A stretch of DNA of 64,000 bases from Chiridota heheva. Taxonomy: Eukaryota > Echinodermata > Holothuroidea > Apodida > Chiridotidae. Where the stretch lies: the NCBI GenBank assembly GCA_020152595.1, contig JAIGNY010000573.1, positions 618,001 to 682,000 of the forward strand. The letters run 5' to 3'. Within the stretch, counting starts at the first letter, position 1. The number at the start of each line of letters is the position of its first letter. The position numbers and the translations under genes were made by a program. Below the pieces are notes generated by a model. The model did no database searches. It was not told the DNA's origin and was given only the letters and a program-made list of their open reading frames with translations. Of this stretch, positions 25,401-40,400 are shown piece by piece.

Positions 25401-28400
25401 CATCTGTCACCACAGACAGTAACGGTCTGGGGGGCAGGAAGATCACTCCCTGTAACAGGTAAGAGTAGACGCACCACCACAATATGTGAGGGACCACTGC
25501 CTGTGTACAGAGGACGGGAACACTTGAGGTCCCTCCTGGATGGACAAAATGATCCAGTAGGTAGAATTGTAGATCCCGCATGTGAAACCTGCACACTGGG
25601 ACTACATCTACCAGACTGGCTAGGTACCCTAGGAATACTAGCCACACTTTCGCTGGCGACGTTGGCTGTGAGAGGAGAAAGTCAGTTTCTGCCTTCACAG
25701 CCAGGATCCATTCCTCTGTTGGTTATATGTGACCTTGTGTGCAATCCAGAATTGCTCCCAGAAAAGTGGGAGTCTGGGATGGAACTACATTGGACTTGGC
25801 GAGGTTGATAACCCAGCCCAAGTCCTGTGCCACTTTTATGACTACGTCTGTGTCCTCTGCGACTGCGTCTTCTGCGACATCCAGATACATAAAGATTCTT
25901 ATGCCTTTTTTATGTAGAAAAGCAGCATGAACAATCGTTATCTGGGTGAAAACCCGGGGGCAGTCGACAGACCGAAGGGTAACGCCCTGAATGTGTACGT
26001 GACTCCCTAGAATTGGAACGCCAGGAAGCCCTTGTGTTCCGGGTGCATTAGAATGCATCTACGAGGTCGACAAAGGTAGCTCAGAGGCCCCTCATCCACT
26101 AAGGGAGGAGGGAGTGCAACGTCTCCATCTCAATTTCAGCAGACGAATGAATTTGTTGAGTGTCTTAGATTGATGATTAAACGCCACTTGTTCCCCTTCT
26201 CAGGGACCAGGAAGAACATTGACATTACGAGGTCCCGAGACGGATTCGAGATCGAGGTGATAGCTTCTTTCGACACAATTTCCCTGATCTCTGTCCTCAA
26301 CAACTCAGCATGACTGTCCAATCGAGGAGTGGGGGAGGGGCAAAAGACCCCTCCATGTGGCAGGAGCGACAAGAACTCTAGTCAGTAACCCTGCCGAATG
26401 GTTATCAGCACCCACTTGTCAGAGGTAACCTTCTCCCACCCCTCTGCAAATTTTCCCAGATGTCCTCCCCCCCCCCACCAACCTGACAGCCAGTCAGGGG
26501 GACGCAGGGGATGGGTCAAAGGCGCTGCGCCTGGTCTCTTCCCCACCCGCCTGAGAAGTCCGCATTCACTCTGCCAGTCCAAGAATTGGAGTCCTGGTGA
26601 GTGGAAGAAGCTGGGTCGGGCTTAGGTGTCATCGCACGACGGCGGGAGGCCCGCCATTCGGCAGCCGTGCCTTGACCCCTTGCGGGGTTGGGGTCCAGCG
26701 GCGCGTAGGTGGAGAGGACAAAGGCTTTGCCTTTGCCAAAAGGCTTTGACTTTGCCAAAAGGCTTTGCCTTTGCCAAAAGGCTTTGCCTTTGCCAAACGC
26801 TCCGCCTTTGCCAAAATTCTTCGCCTTTGCCAACAGCTTTTTGGTCTTCCTGAGATTGTCCTGCCTGCTGGCCGGCCTGGCGCGACAGGACATCTCGGAA
26901 GTGACCTGCGAAGAAGTCCAGGCCCTCCGTCAGCAACCGCCAAAGGTCCACCTGTGTGGCTTCAGATAGGCCAAGGCGGGGGTGAACGTTCTCATGCCTC
27001 TCCGTGGCTACCTTTGTAGAAGCTCGGGTGAATTGAACGACTGTCATGTCGATCAAATTCAATACCCCGGCTAGCAAAGGTATGGTAGTTGGGTTTGATG
27101 TCGGCTGGCAAATGTTTCTGCAGGACCAAGTCCAGCCCCTCAGTCACCCATACGCCAGAGCTGGAACTTATAGCCTCGTCATATGGCCCAGAACATCCTC
27201 CAGGGGGTTTCCCCTATGTCTTTTCTCCGCCTCCGCCTGGGTTCAGGGGAGGGCGAAGAACAGGAAAAAGACGAGGAGGACGTGTAACATAGGCCCCTTC
27301 TTCTACGTATTCCACCCCGCTCTCTGTCCCTCGTCAGCAGTCTGATTCGCTCGAGGGAGGACAGGATTGGCAGGCCAGGAGCCTGGAAGGTGCTGGGCAC
27401 TGTCGCAGCATCCAGCGGAAAAGGCATATGCCTGGGGGGTACATCTGCTCAGTAGAGGGGGTCCATCCTTGGGCGCCCTGCTGAGTGTAGGTGGCGGCCT
27501 CACCTCTCTGGTGTCGAGTCGGATCGAATATTTCCCGGGCCCGTGGCCACCTCATCTTACCTCAGATGACTGGAAAAAGCTGGAATAAAAGTGCCAAACA
27601 GCTTAAAAACCCTCACAGTTGGAGCTGCAAGAAAGAAAATGTTCCAAAAAGGTAAAGAAAAAAATTATTTGACCAGTCTTAGTGATGTTGTGACAGCAAC
27701 ACGCTGAAAAGAAGTGAGGGATGTTAGAGGTAATGGAGGTCAGGGTTGGGTTGGTAACTTATGTTTTTAGTTCGGTTAGAAGTGTGTTAGAATCAGGTCA
27801 TTGGACCAGATTGCATATTTATAGCATGGAAGGTAAGATATAACTTAAAGTAAATATGGCATTTTAAGATTTTAACTTTATTCCTTGTCTACTAATAGGA
27901 ATGACAATGCTGCCAAAAACAATAGGGCACACCTGCAGTCCATGGGCAATCTGTGTACCACATATGACCTGAATCCCATGTATTACTCATTGAGATACTG
28001 TCTTCAACAAAGATTGTCTTCAACAAAATCATGTTAAGCCCCGCCCATTATGTATATTAATAAAATTGAACATTTTTCTACTATAAACATGTACACACTA
28101 TCTCACAACATTGTCACACCAAATATGAAACAAAACAGGCACGGGGTTGCTAAATTATGAGCATTTAAAGATTTTCTCAAGCCCCACCTACTCATTAATA
28201 TGCATGACATCGCCACCAAAAACAATAGGTCACATCTACGGACCATGGGCTATCTGTGTGCCACATATAACATGAATCTGGTGTATTGTTCTTGAGATAT
28301 CGTGTTTACGAGCTGGGTGTCACAAACACACACCCATATGTGCCTTACTATACAATTCGAGGACCTTGACAAATGACTATGCATTTGAGGACTCTATAAC

Positions 28401-31400
28401 TGAGTGCTTGTTCGGGGAAAACAAAACAAACCAGTTCATATTTATGCATAAAGAGCTCAGCAGCATAAAAAAAAAGACAATACTTGATTGCAATAATAAT
28501 GATATCTACTAAGCTTGCGAGGACCTTACACAGATATTTCAGTCATCTTTTTCATCTGAGGACATGTTGTGGTGGTCAATGATCGGTATTCATCCAAGAC
28601 ATGTTGTAGTGGTCAATAATAAGCATTCATTCGAGGACATGTTGCAGTGGTCAATGATAAGCATTCATCCAAGGACAACACATTAAGAAGTATGACAAAA
28701 ATAATGGCGCTCTTTATTATTGTCATTCACGTGTGTGAGGTTTGTCAGATATTGAGCACAGTGTGTGAAAAACGGCCATCAACTTTTCCCCCACCCATCT
28801 CAAGGACCTCTTTATAATTACTCCTGATTATCAAAATGGATCTCTAAAGGCGCTTACATGCAAAAACAACCAAGGACATGTGCTAAAGTCCTTGAAGGTA
28901 CAAAAGGTCCTCGAAGGTACAAAAGGTCCTCGAAGGTTCAAAAGGTCCACAAAGGTAAGGTCAGTTGTCAAGTCATGGTCCTCGAAAGGTAGGTAAGGTC
29001 AACACAACCATGCCTTAGCATACATACACACACACATACACCATCATGACTGCATAGGTTCCTGATGCTATCGCATCAAAAGCAAACAGCTGACAAAATT
29101 AACTCTTTTGCCAACAGTATTAAGCTTTTAAATGTGTTCGATGCATTTCATATCAATAAAATATTCAACCTTCATTGAATTTACTGAAAATTTACAATAA
29201 ATTGCATGCATTTTTCAGACCTAACCTTTCACTTAAATCCTTAGGAGAATTATCTGTAGCAAATCTTTCCTGTTGGCTTCAGTTCAATTATCATAGGCCA
29301 GTTTGTGGACCTTCAGTTAAATCAAGGTGTGGAATGGCTCACATTTCAAATCTGACCAGCTCTTATTCCTTTTCTATTTGCTAAAGACAAATGCTCTTTT
29401 AAGATGTTTGAATCCAAGGGCACCAATGACTACCCCTTGAACAGAAACAACACATTTTTAAGGGTTTACTTTTGAGTGACTTTGAATATACATATGGCCA
29501 AACTGTGAATTGACTTTAGTACTTTCCCCCTATGTAGAATGCATAAATAACACTGGATTTCATACACAAACCAATCTCACTCACTTATCTACTTGACCTT
29601 CCAAGAAGAAGCAAGTTTTATTTTGAATAGTTTATGATCATTTGGATCAATCAAGTTTCACAGCAGTAACAACTGACAGGAATTGGTGCATGTTTGATGC
29701 TTATGATGATGATGCTGCTTATGATGATGCTTATGATGTTTATGACGATGATGATGATGCTTATGATGATGATGATGATGATGCTTATGATGATGATGAT
29801 GATGCTTATGATGATGATGCTTATGATGATGATACTTATGATGCTCATGTTGATGTTTATGATGATGATGATGATGCTTATGATGATGATGATGATGCTT
29901 ATGATGATGATACTTATGATGCTTATGATGATGATGCTTATTATAATGATGCTTATTGATGATGCTTATGATGATGTTTATGATGATGATGCTTATGATG
30001 ATGATGCTTATGCTTATTATAATGATGCTTATGATGCTTATGATGATGATGCTTATGATGATGATGCTTATTATAATGCTTATGATGATGATGATGATGA
30101 TGATGCTTATGATGATGATGATTATGCTGATGATGATGCTTATGATGATAATGATGATGATGATGATGATAATGATGATGATAATATCAATAATAATAAT
30201 AATTGATCTATAGGCATTTTATGTATACAATCATATTCAAAAACGCTTTACAATCAAAACAATAAATAAAACTAACCCTCACCCATAAAATGCTGATGAA
30301 AAATAACTAAAGGAATATTCCCATGGATTTTTATTTTTTCATTTATGATAGAGACAATTTGTACAAACAAAGTAGTGAAAAACTATGTTAATATCTTATT
30401 CCATTTAATAGTTATAACAATTTAATAAGTAGAAAAATGTTTTTAAAAACACCTCGTACAGTATATGTCCTTCAGCTTGGTGATATCATCAAGGCAATTC
30501 CAGCACAGTTCTTTATGTATTTCTTATCAATTTAATCACTTTTTTTTACATTATCGAACAGCATTTTTGGTTCATTATAGAGATAGAGTGGACTATATAA
30601 TTTACAAGAAAACATTTTGTTTTTTTCTTGGCGTACATCACATTTACAACAAGAAAAATATCCAAATCATTTTTAAAGAAATACAAAAGACTTTTGTTGA
30701 AATTGTCTCTATGACATCACAGATGTTGCCAATCAGACACTTTTGTCCAAATTCAATTTTTTTTTTAAATTTCGAAACTTCTAAACGGAATAAGATATAA
30801 CATAGTTTTTTCACCACTTTGTTTCTAAAACTTTTTTCTATCATTTATGAAAAAATAAAAAGCCATGGGAATATTCCTTTAACCATTGAAATAAGCTTTA
30901 AAGAACTTTTAGAAATGTGGATTGATTATCGGTTTGTCTGATTTTAACTGGTAGTTCATTCAACCAAAGTGGTTCCACCCTAGAAAATGTCCTCCCACCA
31001 AGTGTTGTGTGTTTTGTGATTGGCACATGAAGCCATACAGCATTTCTATTACAAAGATTATATTTGGAGCGTTTAGAAAATATGAGTTCTTGAAGAGAGT
31101 TTGGTGCTTTATAATGAACACATTTAAAAACTAATACTAAAATGTTAAATTTACTTCTCAAAAGTAATTGGAAGCCAATCCAGGGAATAGAGAATGTAAG
31201 TTATATGGTCATATTTCTCAGCCTTTGTTTCTATCCGTGCAGCAAAATTTTGAATTCGTTTAATGGATTGAATTAGGTTACTTGGCATACCAGCAAGGAG
31301 GAAGTTACAATAATCAATGTGGGAATGGGCAAACACATGTACAAGGGATTGAGCTGATTCGTTAGTTAGCATAGGCCTTATTCTGTTAATATTGTAAAGA

Positions 31401-34400
31401 TTGATAAATGCTGATCTACATTTTTTCCTATTTAGGTTGCTATCAAACCAAACACCTAAGTCACGCACACAGCTAACAGCTTTTACTGATGCACCACCAA
31501 CACTGACAGCCCTAGTAGTTAGATTTTTGAGCAGTAGTTATGTGCCAACGAAAATGACCTCTGTTTTCTCATCGTTCATTTTTAGTTTGTTCAGTACCAT
31601 CCCTTTTCTTACATCTTCCAAGCATCCTTCCATTGTCTCAATGGCCCTTATCTTGGATATGTTATCGGTAATCTTGAAATTTAGCATCAATCTATGATCA
31701 TCTGCATATCCTGCAACTTTTGGAGCATGCTTTTGTACAAAGCTGAAAATTGATGAAGCATATAGGCTAGGCCTATGGTAAAAAGCACAGGGCTACAGCA
31801 GAAACCTTGAGGAACTGAGAAATCTATGTATGGGTGCCTCACTGGAAAATTCTATATCCACAACAAATTTCTACCTCCAATTTGATAAGATTCAAACCAT
31901 TTAAGTGCTTCATGACATGGGTTATTCCAAACTGGGACCGGAGCACTGTCAGCATGGTTGGGTGATCCACCGTATCAAAAACTGCACTCAAGTCCAGCAT
32001 CACCACAAATGATATCATTCCATTGTCCATAGCCATCAGCAAGGTCTGACTTGAACCAGACAAGAGCTGTGTCGGTGCTGTGATGCTCCCGATAAGCTGA
32101 TTGGTAATCAGGCAGCATATTGTTCTTATTAAGGTATCTATTCAATTGGACAATGACTGCCTTATCGGTGATTTTGGATAATGGCAGATTGTTTACTGGT
32201 CTGAAATTTCTGAAAAGTATATAGACAATTTATAATTTAACACAATAGTCATTAACACTGCACTATTACTGAGAAGCAATGGCTTATGCACAGGCAAAGC
32301 TAACTTACTTCACTTTTGAATGCATTTAATTGTTCTTCATCATCTTCCTTAATAGTGATCCTTTTAATTGCAACTTCACCATGCCAATAACCCCTAAAAT
32401 GAACAAAAAGATAATACGGAAAAAAGTCAATTGTAAGTCACAGATATAGAGGAAGCAAATGAATTCATGGAAGGTTAACATGAGAAGTTCCCACATCTGA
32501 TTTTGCTTTTTAGCCATGAAGTTAACAATTTACCACATTAATATCCATGTTACAAACTAGCAGGATTCAATGACAATACTTATTATGTAGTTATGGCAGA
32601 AGTAATTCACCAAAAAGACATCATCAATAAAAGAACGTCAAACATAACCCCTTTGGCATCATATTTTCAACTTTGAAAATTTCCATGACTATAATTGTTT
32701 AATCAGACAATTTTATGCTAAATTAAATACTAAAAACTCTTCACTTAAATAGATATAATCATTATATCTTTCAATCAATCAAACTAACAAGGCAGTCATC
32801 AAATTAACCTGCATTTGTTTTCATGTGTGTTTTTCTAAATAGCATTAATGGAAGCACAGTGATAGGATTTAACAGGAAGATGGGCTCCAAAGTAAAATAC
32901 ATGTTTTTCCTTATTGATGTAAGTGGTCCACCCCTGTTGAATCCAGTCCAGAAAAGGCTGTTTAGTTAAGTATGTCAGTGAGACTGTGCCAATGTTTAAA
33001 ATTCCCTATCACCAATTATCATTCTCGTTAATAATCTTAATTACATTTTGGACCGTCTGATATGCTCAAGAAATGAGGCAGTACGCAGACCAGGTGGGTA
33101 CTTGTGTATGGCATAAAACGCCCAAAACAGTTTTGAAGATATCACCTAACTGCTGACAGTTGAATTCTGATGTCATTTGTCCCTCTTTTTGCATAGTGAA
33201 GAATGTCATTTGTGTAGTGCGAATGTCAAAACTAAAATTATTAATTCTGCATACTGACGAATATTCTGAAAATTTTGAAGCTTCATGAAAAAGTTGATAA
33301 ACATATGATTATAGCTTTATATATCATTGAAAAAACAAAATGCTAATCTTTTTACAATTGTACTTACAATAAAGATATTTTAAGCAAAATTTTATTTCAT
33401 GAAGCTTCAAAGACATTCGTCAGTATGCGGAAATAATAATTCAGTATTTCGCACCAATTTTTGTTTTACCCAAATAAAACATTCGTCAGTATGTGGAAAG
33501 AGGGACGATTTGTCACTTCCCAAAAATATCAATACTTGAAAAGAAAGATTAGGTTTAAAAATATAATTCCTAAACTAAACATAGAAACCTTACCTATAGA
33601 CAGGCCCGAATCTTCCTTTGCCTATTTGCTCTTTTAACACAAGTTGCTGAAATGGAATGTCCCACTCTGAAACAATTGACTTCTGATGGAATAGATGAAA
33701 AGATAAGTAAATCAAAGAGTTACCTCATCAAGACATTTCTGAAAAGTAATTCATTCTTCCCACCCTCATGCCATTGCAGTTTAACAATTAAATTCTTAGT
33801 GAACAGTTACCTTGTCTTTACAAACAACAACCAATGAAATCACTTTCAGAAAGGGAAGTCCACATGAAGATGAAAATACAAACTGACCCAAACCACTCTG
33901 AAATGATCAATCTGCACAAAATTTAAATAACCAGAGTCTGGTTTTTATTCCAATACTGATTAAAAAGTCGTCTTTTCTTTATAGGTTGACAATTTTGTTA
34001 ATTTGTATGTTCAGGATTCTTACAATTGTAGTTGTTTCCTTGCAACCACATATCACACTTGTAATGCTTTGCCACTTTTTGTCTTGCATGTTCTGCCTAA
34101 GATCCTCAGGTTTGGCTAAGTTAGAATTGCAACAAGCTTATCTGATTAAATGTATCAAATTCTGTAAAACGATGAAGATATTACACATAATCTTGCAAAA
34201 ATTCTTTTCACAATTTACCTTTCCAGACATTTTAAATTCAATTTCAATAAGTTTCTTTGAGGACCTTTAAATTTAAATGGTTCCACTATCAATTATTTTT
34301 TTTATTTCCCACTTTCTTTCTGTTTTGAATATGCATGCAGCTTTTCAACTCATCAAAATTTTTGCAGTGTAGTATCTTGAAAGGCCAATAGTAAATCTTC

Positions 34401-37400
34401 ATGTCAGTATTATAAATATGCAGCTTTGACAGCATACTAGAAAACCTGAAAGCTTGCTACATTGTAAAAAACTGAGAGTGAAGTGTTATTGTGAAATTTA
34501 ATTTTTGCCAAAAGTGAAGCCTGTCAAATGTAACTAAGCAGGAGGGCTTTGTTCCCATACCATTTAGGATAGAAGTTATTAATACTTAGTTGTTTCATAC
34601 AAATTTACCAACAATTTTTCAATATTTGTAATTCAACCAAAGTTTACAACAAATATTTAGATCAAAAGATGTGCTTGATTTGTACAAAGTTAGTGTGACC
34701 TTCTCGAGAATAAACCCCACTCAGAGCTCTATTTGCAATAGATAATTATTCACAAAAATTCTCTCAATTTTGTCTTCAAAATAATTTTTGAAAGTAAATC
34801 AGTAGAAACTACACCAGTAGAAACTGTACCAGTAGAAACTACACCAGTAGAAACTGTACCAGTAGAAACTACACCAGTAGAAACTGTACCAGTAGAAACT
34901 ACACCAGTAGAAACTGTACCAGTAGAAACTACGTCAGTAGAAACTGCACCAGTAGAAACTGCACCAGTAGAAACTGCACCAGTAGAAAATGCACCAGTAG
35001 AAACTACACCAGTAGAAACTACACCAGTAGAAACTACACCAGTAGAAACTACGTCAGTAAAAACCACAGCAGTAGAAACTGCACCAGTAAAAAGTACACC
35101 AGTAGAAACTACACCAGTAGAAACTACACCAGTAGAAACTGCACCAGTAGAAACTGCACCAGTAGAAACTGCACCAGTAGAAACTGCACCAGTAGAAACT
35201 GCACCAGTAGAAACTGCAACAGTAGAAACTGCATTAGTAGAAACTACACCAGTAGAAACTACATTCAAGATAAAGCTTTTTATTTGCCTTTTGCTACCTA
35301 GGCTATCCAAGCATTACATTTATCAACAGATAGATGTTCCTTTTTCTGCTTCCATGCTAGATAGTCAAAAAAGGTCTTTATCATTACCTTGGAATACATG
35401 TTCTTTAGATACTGAATATGCATACATATGAATATTCAGTAATGTTAGTAACACCAATAATCACCACTTACATGCACTTATCAAGTACAAATTTAAATTA
35501 GTTAATATCTTTAACTAATGCATGTTAATAAGCAATCACTACCCACAAAGGAATGACTTTAGCAATACAGCAAATTACGAGTGAACTTGAGATCTGAGAG
35601 AAAAATTTTCCTTAGAATACAGGAATTTGATCAGAGAGAAAATTTTGCCTTAGAATACAGGAAATTCTTGAAATAATTCCTAACAATCTTGATCTGAGAA
35701 AAAAATTTCCTTAAAATACAGGAATTTCTTGCAAAATTTCTTAACAATCTTTATCTAAAATTTATTTTCTATTAATTACAAAACATCAAGCCAGACATAA
35801 GGATTTTTCATACCTTAAATTTGTTTTTTAAAATGTATGCATTTTTTCTTATCAGATATGATTTGTATCAAAATACATTCAGAACCGAAAGTAAATTTGC
35901 ATATCAGAGCTTTGAATTGAGCTTTATAAAAGTCTTAAATCCATATTTATCAACAAATCTCAACATTCAAATGCATACGAGTTCATCTTTTTGGGCCGTG
36001 TTCTTATATACTAATAGTGAGTGCACTAGCGTTTTCTAATAAACAACTGCAACTGTTGAAATGTGCTGACACCCATGTTGTTAGTTTAAAGGTAAGTTGA
36101 GTGATCCAGCATGGTCTTCTTATATCAAACATATCATTAAAGGAGGCAAAATGGTGCACAAAGTATTCAAAAATCTTTTTTAGCTGCAAGTACTATATTC
36201 ACATTTAAAGTTCAATCGATTCAGTGTTGAAATCCGACTGAAAGCATCATCGCATTTATTCCTTGTGTATTTTATTTTTTGAGATTTTGTGGTTTTACAC
36301 CACTACAAATCGTCAATGTGATCTACTGTCTCAATTGCTTTGGTAAGGTTTCATAAAGATACAAAATAAATTATTTTCATGTTGATTACCAGCAGACAGC
36401 CATGTAAATGATGATTGGACGCACATGGTGTCTTCCAGAAATGAGGTTATTCAATGATATGTATGACAAATGAGAGCTATGAGATCTGTTTTGATGGAAA
36501 TGAGGGTAAAAGCTGGTTATTTGGAGCATGAGAGGTGACAATGCTGAATCAAGAGGTTTATTTTCTGTGGTATGTGATCTGGTAAAGAGTAAACCTGGCT
36601 TATAGGGCTACAAAGCAAATAAATAGAGGTTTGTTGCAAGTGTGTGGGCTTCTTTTACCAAAATTTTAAATTTCAAAATATTGTAAATGATTAATTGTTC
36701 TGTTCTACCGAAAAAATACCAAAGATGCTATGTACTGCAAGGATGTGCTGGGATCTGGAAGTGTGAGGCTCATTTGAGTGGAGCTATCTATCTTTGCCAT
36801 TTAATGCTTTACATACAAACAAGCAAATCTAACACAAAGACTACTAGTTAGTATTTAATACAAAATGTAAGGGAACAATACAAACAATACCAGGGCTTTG
36901 GGAGGAATCAGCAATGGAACAATTAGTGTGCCTATTTCAGTGTAGCTGGCCTAACAACAACAATGGAACAATCAGTGTGCCTATTTCAGTGTAGGTTAGC
37001 CTAACATCAGCAATGGAATAATTGATGTGCCTATTTCAGTGTAGCTGGCCTAACAACAACAATGGAACAATTAGTGTGCCTATTTCAGTGTAGGTTAGCC
37101 TAACATCAGCAATGGAATAATTGATGTGCCTATTTCAGTGTAGCTGACCTAACAACAACAATGGAACAATTAGTGTGCCTATTTCAGTGTAGGTTAGCCT
37201 AACATCAGCAATAGAATAATTGATGTGCCTATTTCAGTGTAGCTGGCCTAACAACAACAATGGAACAATTAGTGTGCCTATTTCGGTGTAGGTTGGCCTA
37301 ACATCAACAATGGAACAATTAGTGTGCTTATTTCAGTGTAGGCTGGCCTTACATCAACAATGGAACAATTAGTGTTCCTATTTTAGTGTAGGTTAGCCTA

Positions 37401-40400
37401 ACATCAACAATGGAACAATTAGTGTGCTTATTTTAGTGTAGGCTGGCCTAACATCAGCAATGGAACAATTAGTGTGCCTATTTCAGTGTAAGCTGGCCTA
37501 ACATTTAAAAGGTACAAAAATAATAGTCCTTTTTCAGCGCATTACAAAAGTTGCTTAAGAGAGTGAAAAGCTATTTAAATCATTTGTGTCTTTTACAAGT
37601 GCTGGTGTATTTTTATTTTTTATTTTTTTAAAATAAGTTTACAATGATACCTAATGCATATTAGTTATTTGGAATGCATAATGATTATGAAACCTTCTTT
37701 TCAACAAAACTAAACATGTTCCAAGAGTGAAATTGAGTGTACATTCTACACCTGAGAAATAAATGAGCAAAAACCTGATATTTGATCACAAAAAATGAAA
37801 TGAATAAAATCAATGATACACCTGCTGATGATGATTGGAATATGATTAACTGCTGAGAAAATGTAGATCCCTATGCCAATTCCCAAAGGAAAAAGATTTT
37901 TTTATTTTAAGAATCTTAGTCTATGTTGCTGCCATTATGAGCAAATTCTAATCAAATTCTGGTCAAATCATTCAGAAGTAAGATACAAATTTGTGAGGTC
38001 ACACAAAGGACTCCTCTTAACGTTCTAATGTACATCTTTTAAAACCTGTGTCAGAATGTCTTGAATTGAAAATGATTTTACAAAGATTTTGTTTAAATTG
38101 AACTGGAATCAATCGACACAAAATTATGCAATCACTGAGAGATTTGAAATTTCAAATCTTCTCACAGCTGCAACGTCATTAACTTGGCAGATTAACAAGA
38201 GTTTCACATGTAAAGCAATCATATCCCACAAAATGGGTCAAATGAAAACAACTTTTGACCCGAATACGCAAGGAAGCAAACATTTTTTCCAAGAGTGTGT
38301 AAACTGCAAGCTTATCTAATTGTAATGATTTTTGCTAAGCATTTGGTAACTTCTATTTCAGCTTACCAACACCTCTATTATTTTCTGTAATTTTTGGCAA
38401 GATTAAAGAAACGTTTTACTAAAAATGTAATCCCACTCAAACATAGATACTACTCGATGTCCATAAACTTTACACTACATCATGTAACTGGACAAAAAAG
38501 CTTAAGTGAAATGAAAAAATATTGTATATAGGAAGCATGCAAAAAAAAGCTTATGTTAACTGAAAGCACCCCTGACAATACAGAAAGTTGCGGATGGTGT
38601 TGTAATCTATGTTGGCTGATTGGTGTGCTAGTTCTTTGTCGACATCGGAGATGTCTAACTCACCCTGAATAAGCTAAAAGGTTTCTTTCTGGAGTAAATT
38701 TCTGATGCACTATCCTGTATTGTATAAAACGTGATTGATCATTCACACTAACGGTCTGTACACAAAGTTATGCTTAGAACAAGTAAGTAATGAAGAAGAC
38801 TATAAGCAATACTCACAGATGATCCAGACATTTTGGTTGTAACTCTTATCAACTATGCTCATGTGAAAACTCTCCAATAATTCCAGAAGACTTTTTTTCC
38901 TTTTACATCATAATTGAATTTGATACATTTTCAAAAATGACCTGATATTATCCTCTAAATCAAGCTTACAAATTTCCTCACTGTTTAACTCAAATCATTC
39001 TTTGAAAGAAATAAGGAACTATTCACACAGATCAAGGTTTGGTGGAGTTTCTACTACCTTATCGAACTAAATGTAGAAACTTTAAAAATGCAAACACAAT
39101 ATCACACCATAGAAAGGGTTATACAGTATGGTTCAAATATTCTAAAACATCGACACCAAAATCAAACGTGCAAATCTCAAAGAACACCCTAGCTGATTGG
39201 CTGAAGGGTCATGATGCAACCACAGCTGGATCAATGATAACCAAGGGACATATATGGTGCATTGACACATAAACCACATTTATTCAGTAAAAATTGACAC
39301 ATAGAAAAGGAGCATTTTAATTTCATAAAAAAAAAAGGGGGGGAAAATGACAGATTTTACCTAATCTGTTGATATAAAAGATATTGTTTTTGACCTTATC
39401 CCTTCAGAAAAAGGGGGAAACTAATGAAACGAATGAATTTAGTCAATCTACAAGTTGGTTTAAATTAGGATCAAAATAATGGCCGGGAATTTTTATTCTC
39501 ATTATTTACCCGTTCTTTATCCTGAATGCACAGCACCACGAGAGATGCATCATAGCTACAACAACAAGGCTAAAGGACACAGCAGATCCACTACTGGTAG
39601 CAAATGACTGACATTTCAAGAAAACTGCATTCACTAATGCTGAAAGCAAGTTTTAATAATTGTGGGCTTAGGCTTACACTTACTATGTTCGGTTGGATAC
39701 AAGGTTGCCTCAGAATTGTAAATTGCCTGCTTAGTTTTCAATTGTTCTTTCTAAATCAATTATCACTGGACATGTTCTTATTTCAAACTTTAAAGCCAGA
39801 AACACAGGATCCAAGTTTCAACAGGGGTAATGGGTGTGATGTTCTTGAACTGATCATTCTCAACTGAATGACAAAGAGGGCTACTTACACTATGCTGTCT
39901 TGATATGACATTATCAGGTAAATCTCCATCGGAAATGTCTTCTGTGGAATCTTGTTTCCCTGGCAATGTACATTCTGAATCGGTAAATTGCTGTTCAAGA
40001 GAATCAAACATTATGCTCGCTGAGATTTCCGTGTCTGATCAAAAATCTCAAAACGCTAACTTATATGCAGTTAATACTACAAAGTTAATCCCACAGCAAG
40101 AAATGGTACACCATCCACCACTGATAGAAGCATTGCTCAATATTATGTATAGATTTGTGAATAAAAGATCATAATTAAAAACAAACCTAGATAAAACAAT
40201 GTTTCTGTTTCATTTATTCAAACATAGGATTAAAGATTTACTATTCTTTTTAGTAATGCTTTAACCTTTTTAAATCTGCCATCCTGTGAACTTTCTCTTC
40301 ACAAGAAATACAGTTGCAGTGTAATGACTCTAAAACTAGCAGACTTTTAAGTTTCATTTCTGTGTGTGCCACATGGAAAAAAAAAGGTTAAATAAAATAC

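Larger units (their letters stand above)
22833..27854 (-). mobile_element. DIRS-like tyrosine-recombinase retrotransposon (fossil, ~5.0 kb)
   Basis: Coding parts lie on the minus strand: a gag-like region with an 18-bp internal repeat (about 26.5-27.55 kb), reverse transcriptase (25.72-26.37 kb; [17 protein letters not shown]-type), RNase H and the following connection segment with [14 protein letters not shown] and ADLLSR (about 24.9-25.7 kb), and a tyrosine-recombinase region (about 23.65-24.76 kb). The ends are inverted repeats, as in DIRS, not LTRs. It is broken, with at least several interruptions, but both ends are present. Parts are still easy to recognise, so age is moderate. Inserted in an R1 repeat inside a KSR intron. 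Confidence 0.85.

Noticed and set aside
24082-27588. Host genes or exons between 24 and 27.6 kb
   Set aside because: All recognisable coding here belongs to the DIRS-like element and lies between its inverted ends.
29642-30213. Asp/Ala/Tyr-rich acidic frame of about 100-170 codons
   Set aside because: GAT microsatellite; no conserved flanks.
34750-35310. 186-codon VSTGA-repeat frame, possible repetitive protein or extra KSR exon
   Set aside because: It coincides with a 15-bp array; there is an acceptor-like TTGAATGTAG at one edge but no donor at the other, and no non-repeat coding sequence is attached.
39991-40011. Upstream start of KSR exon 9 using the earlier TCTCAG acceptor
   Set aside because: The phase would not match exon 8; the GAACAG acceptor at 39990 gives a clean phase-0 join.
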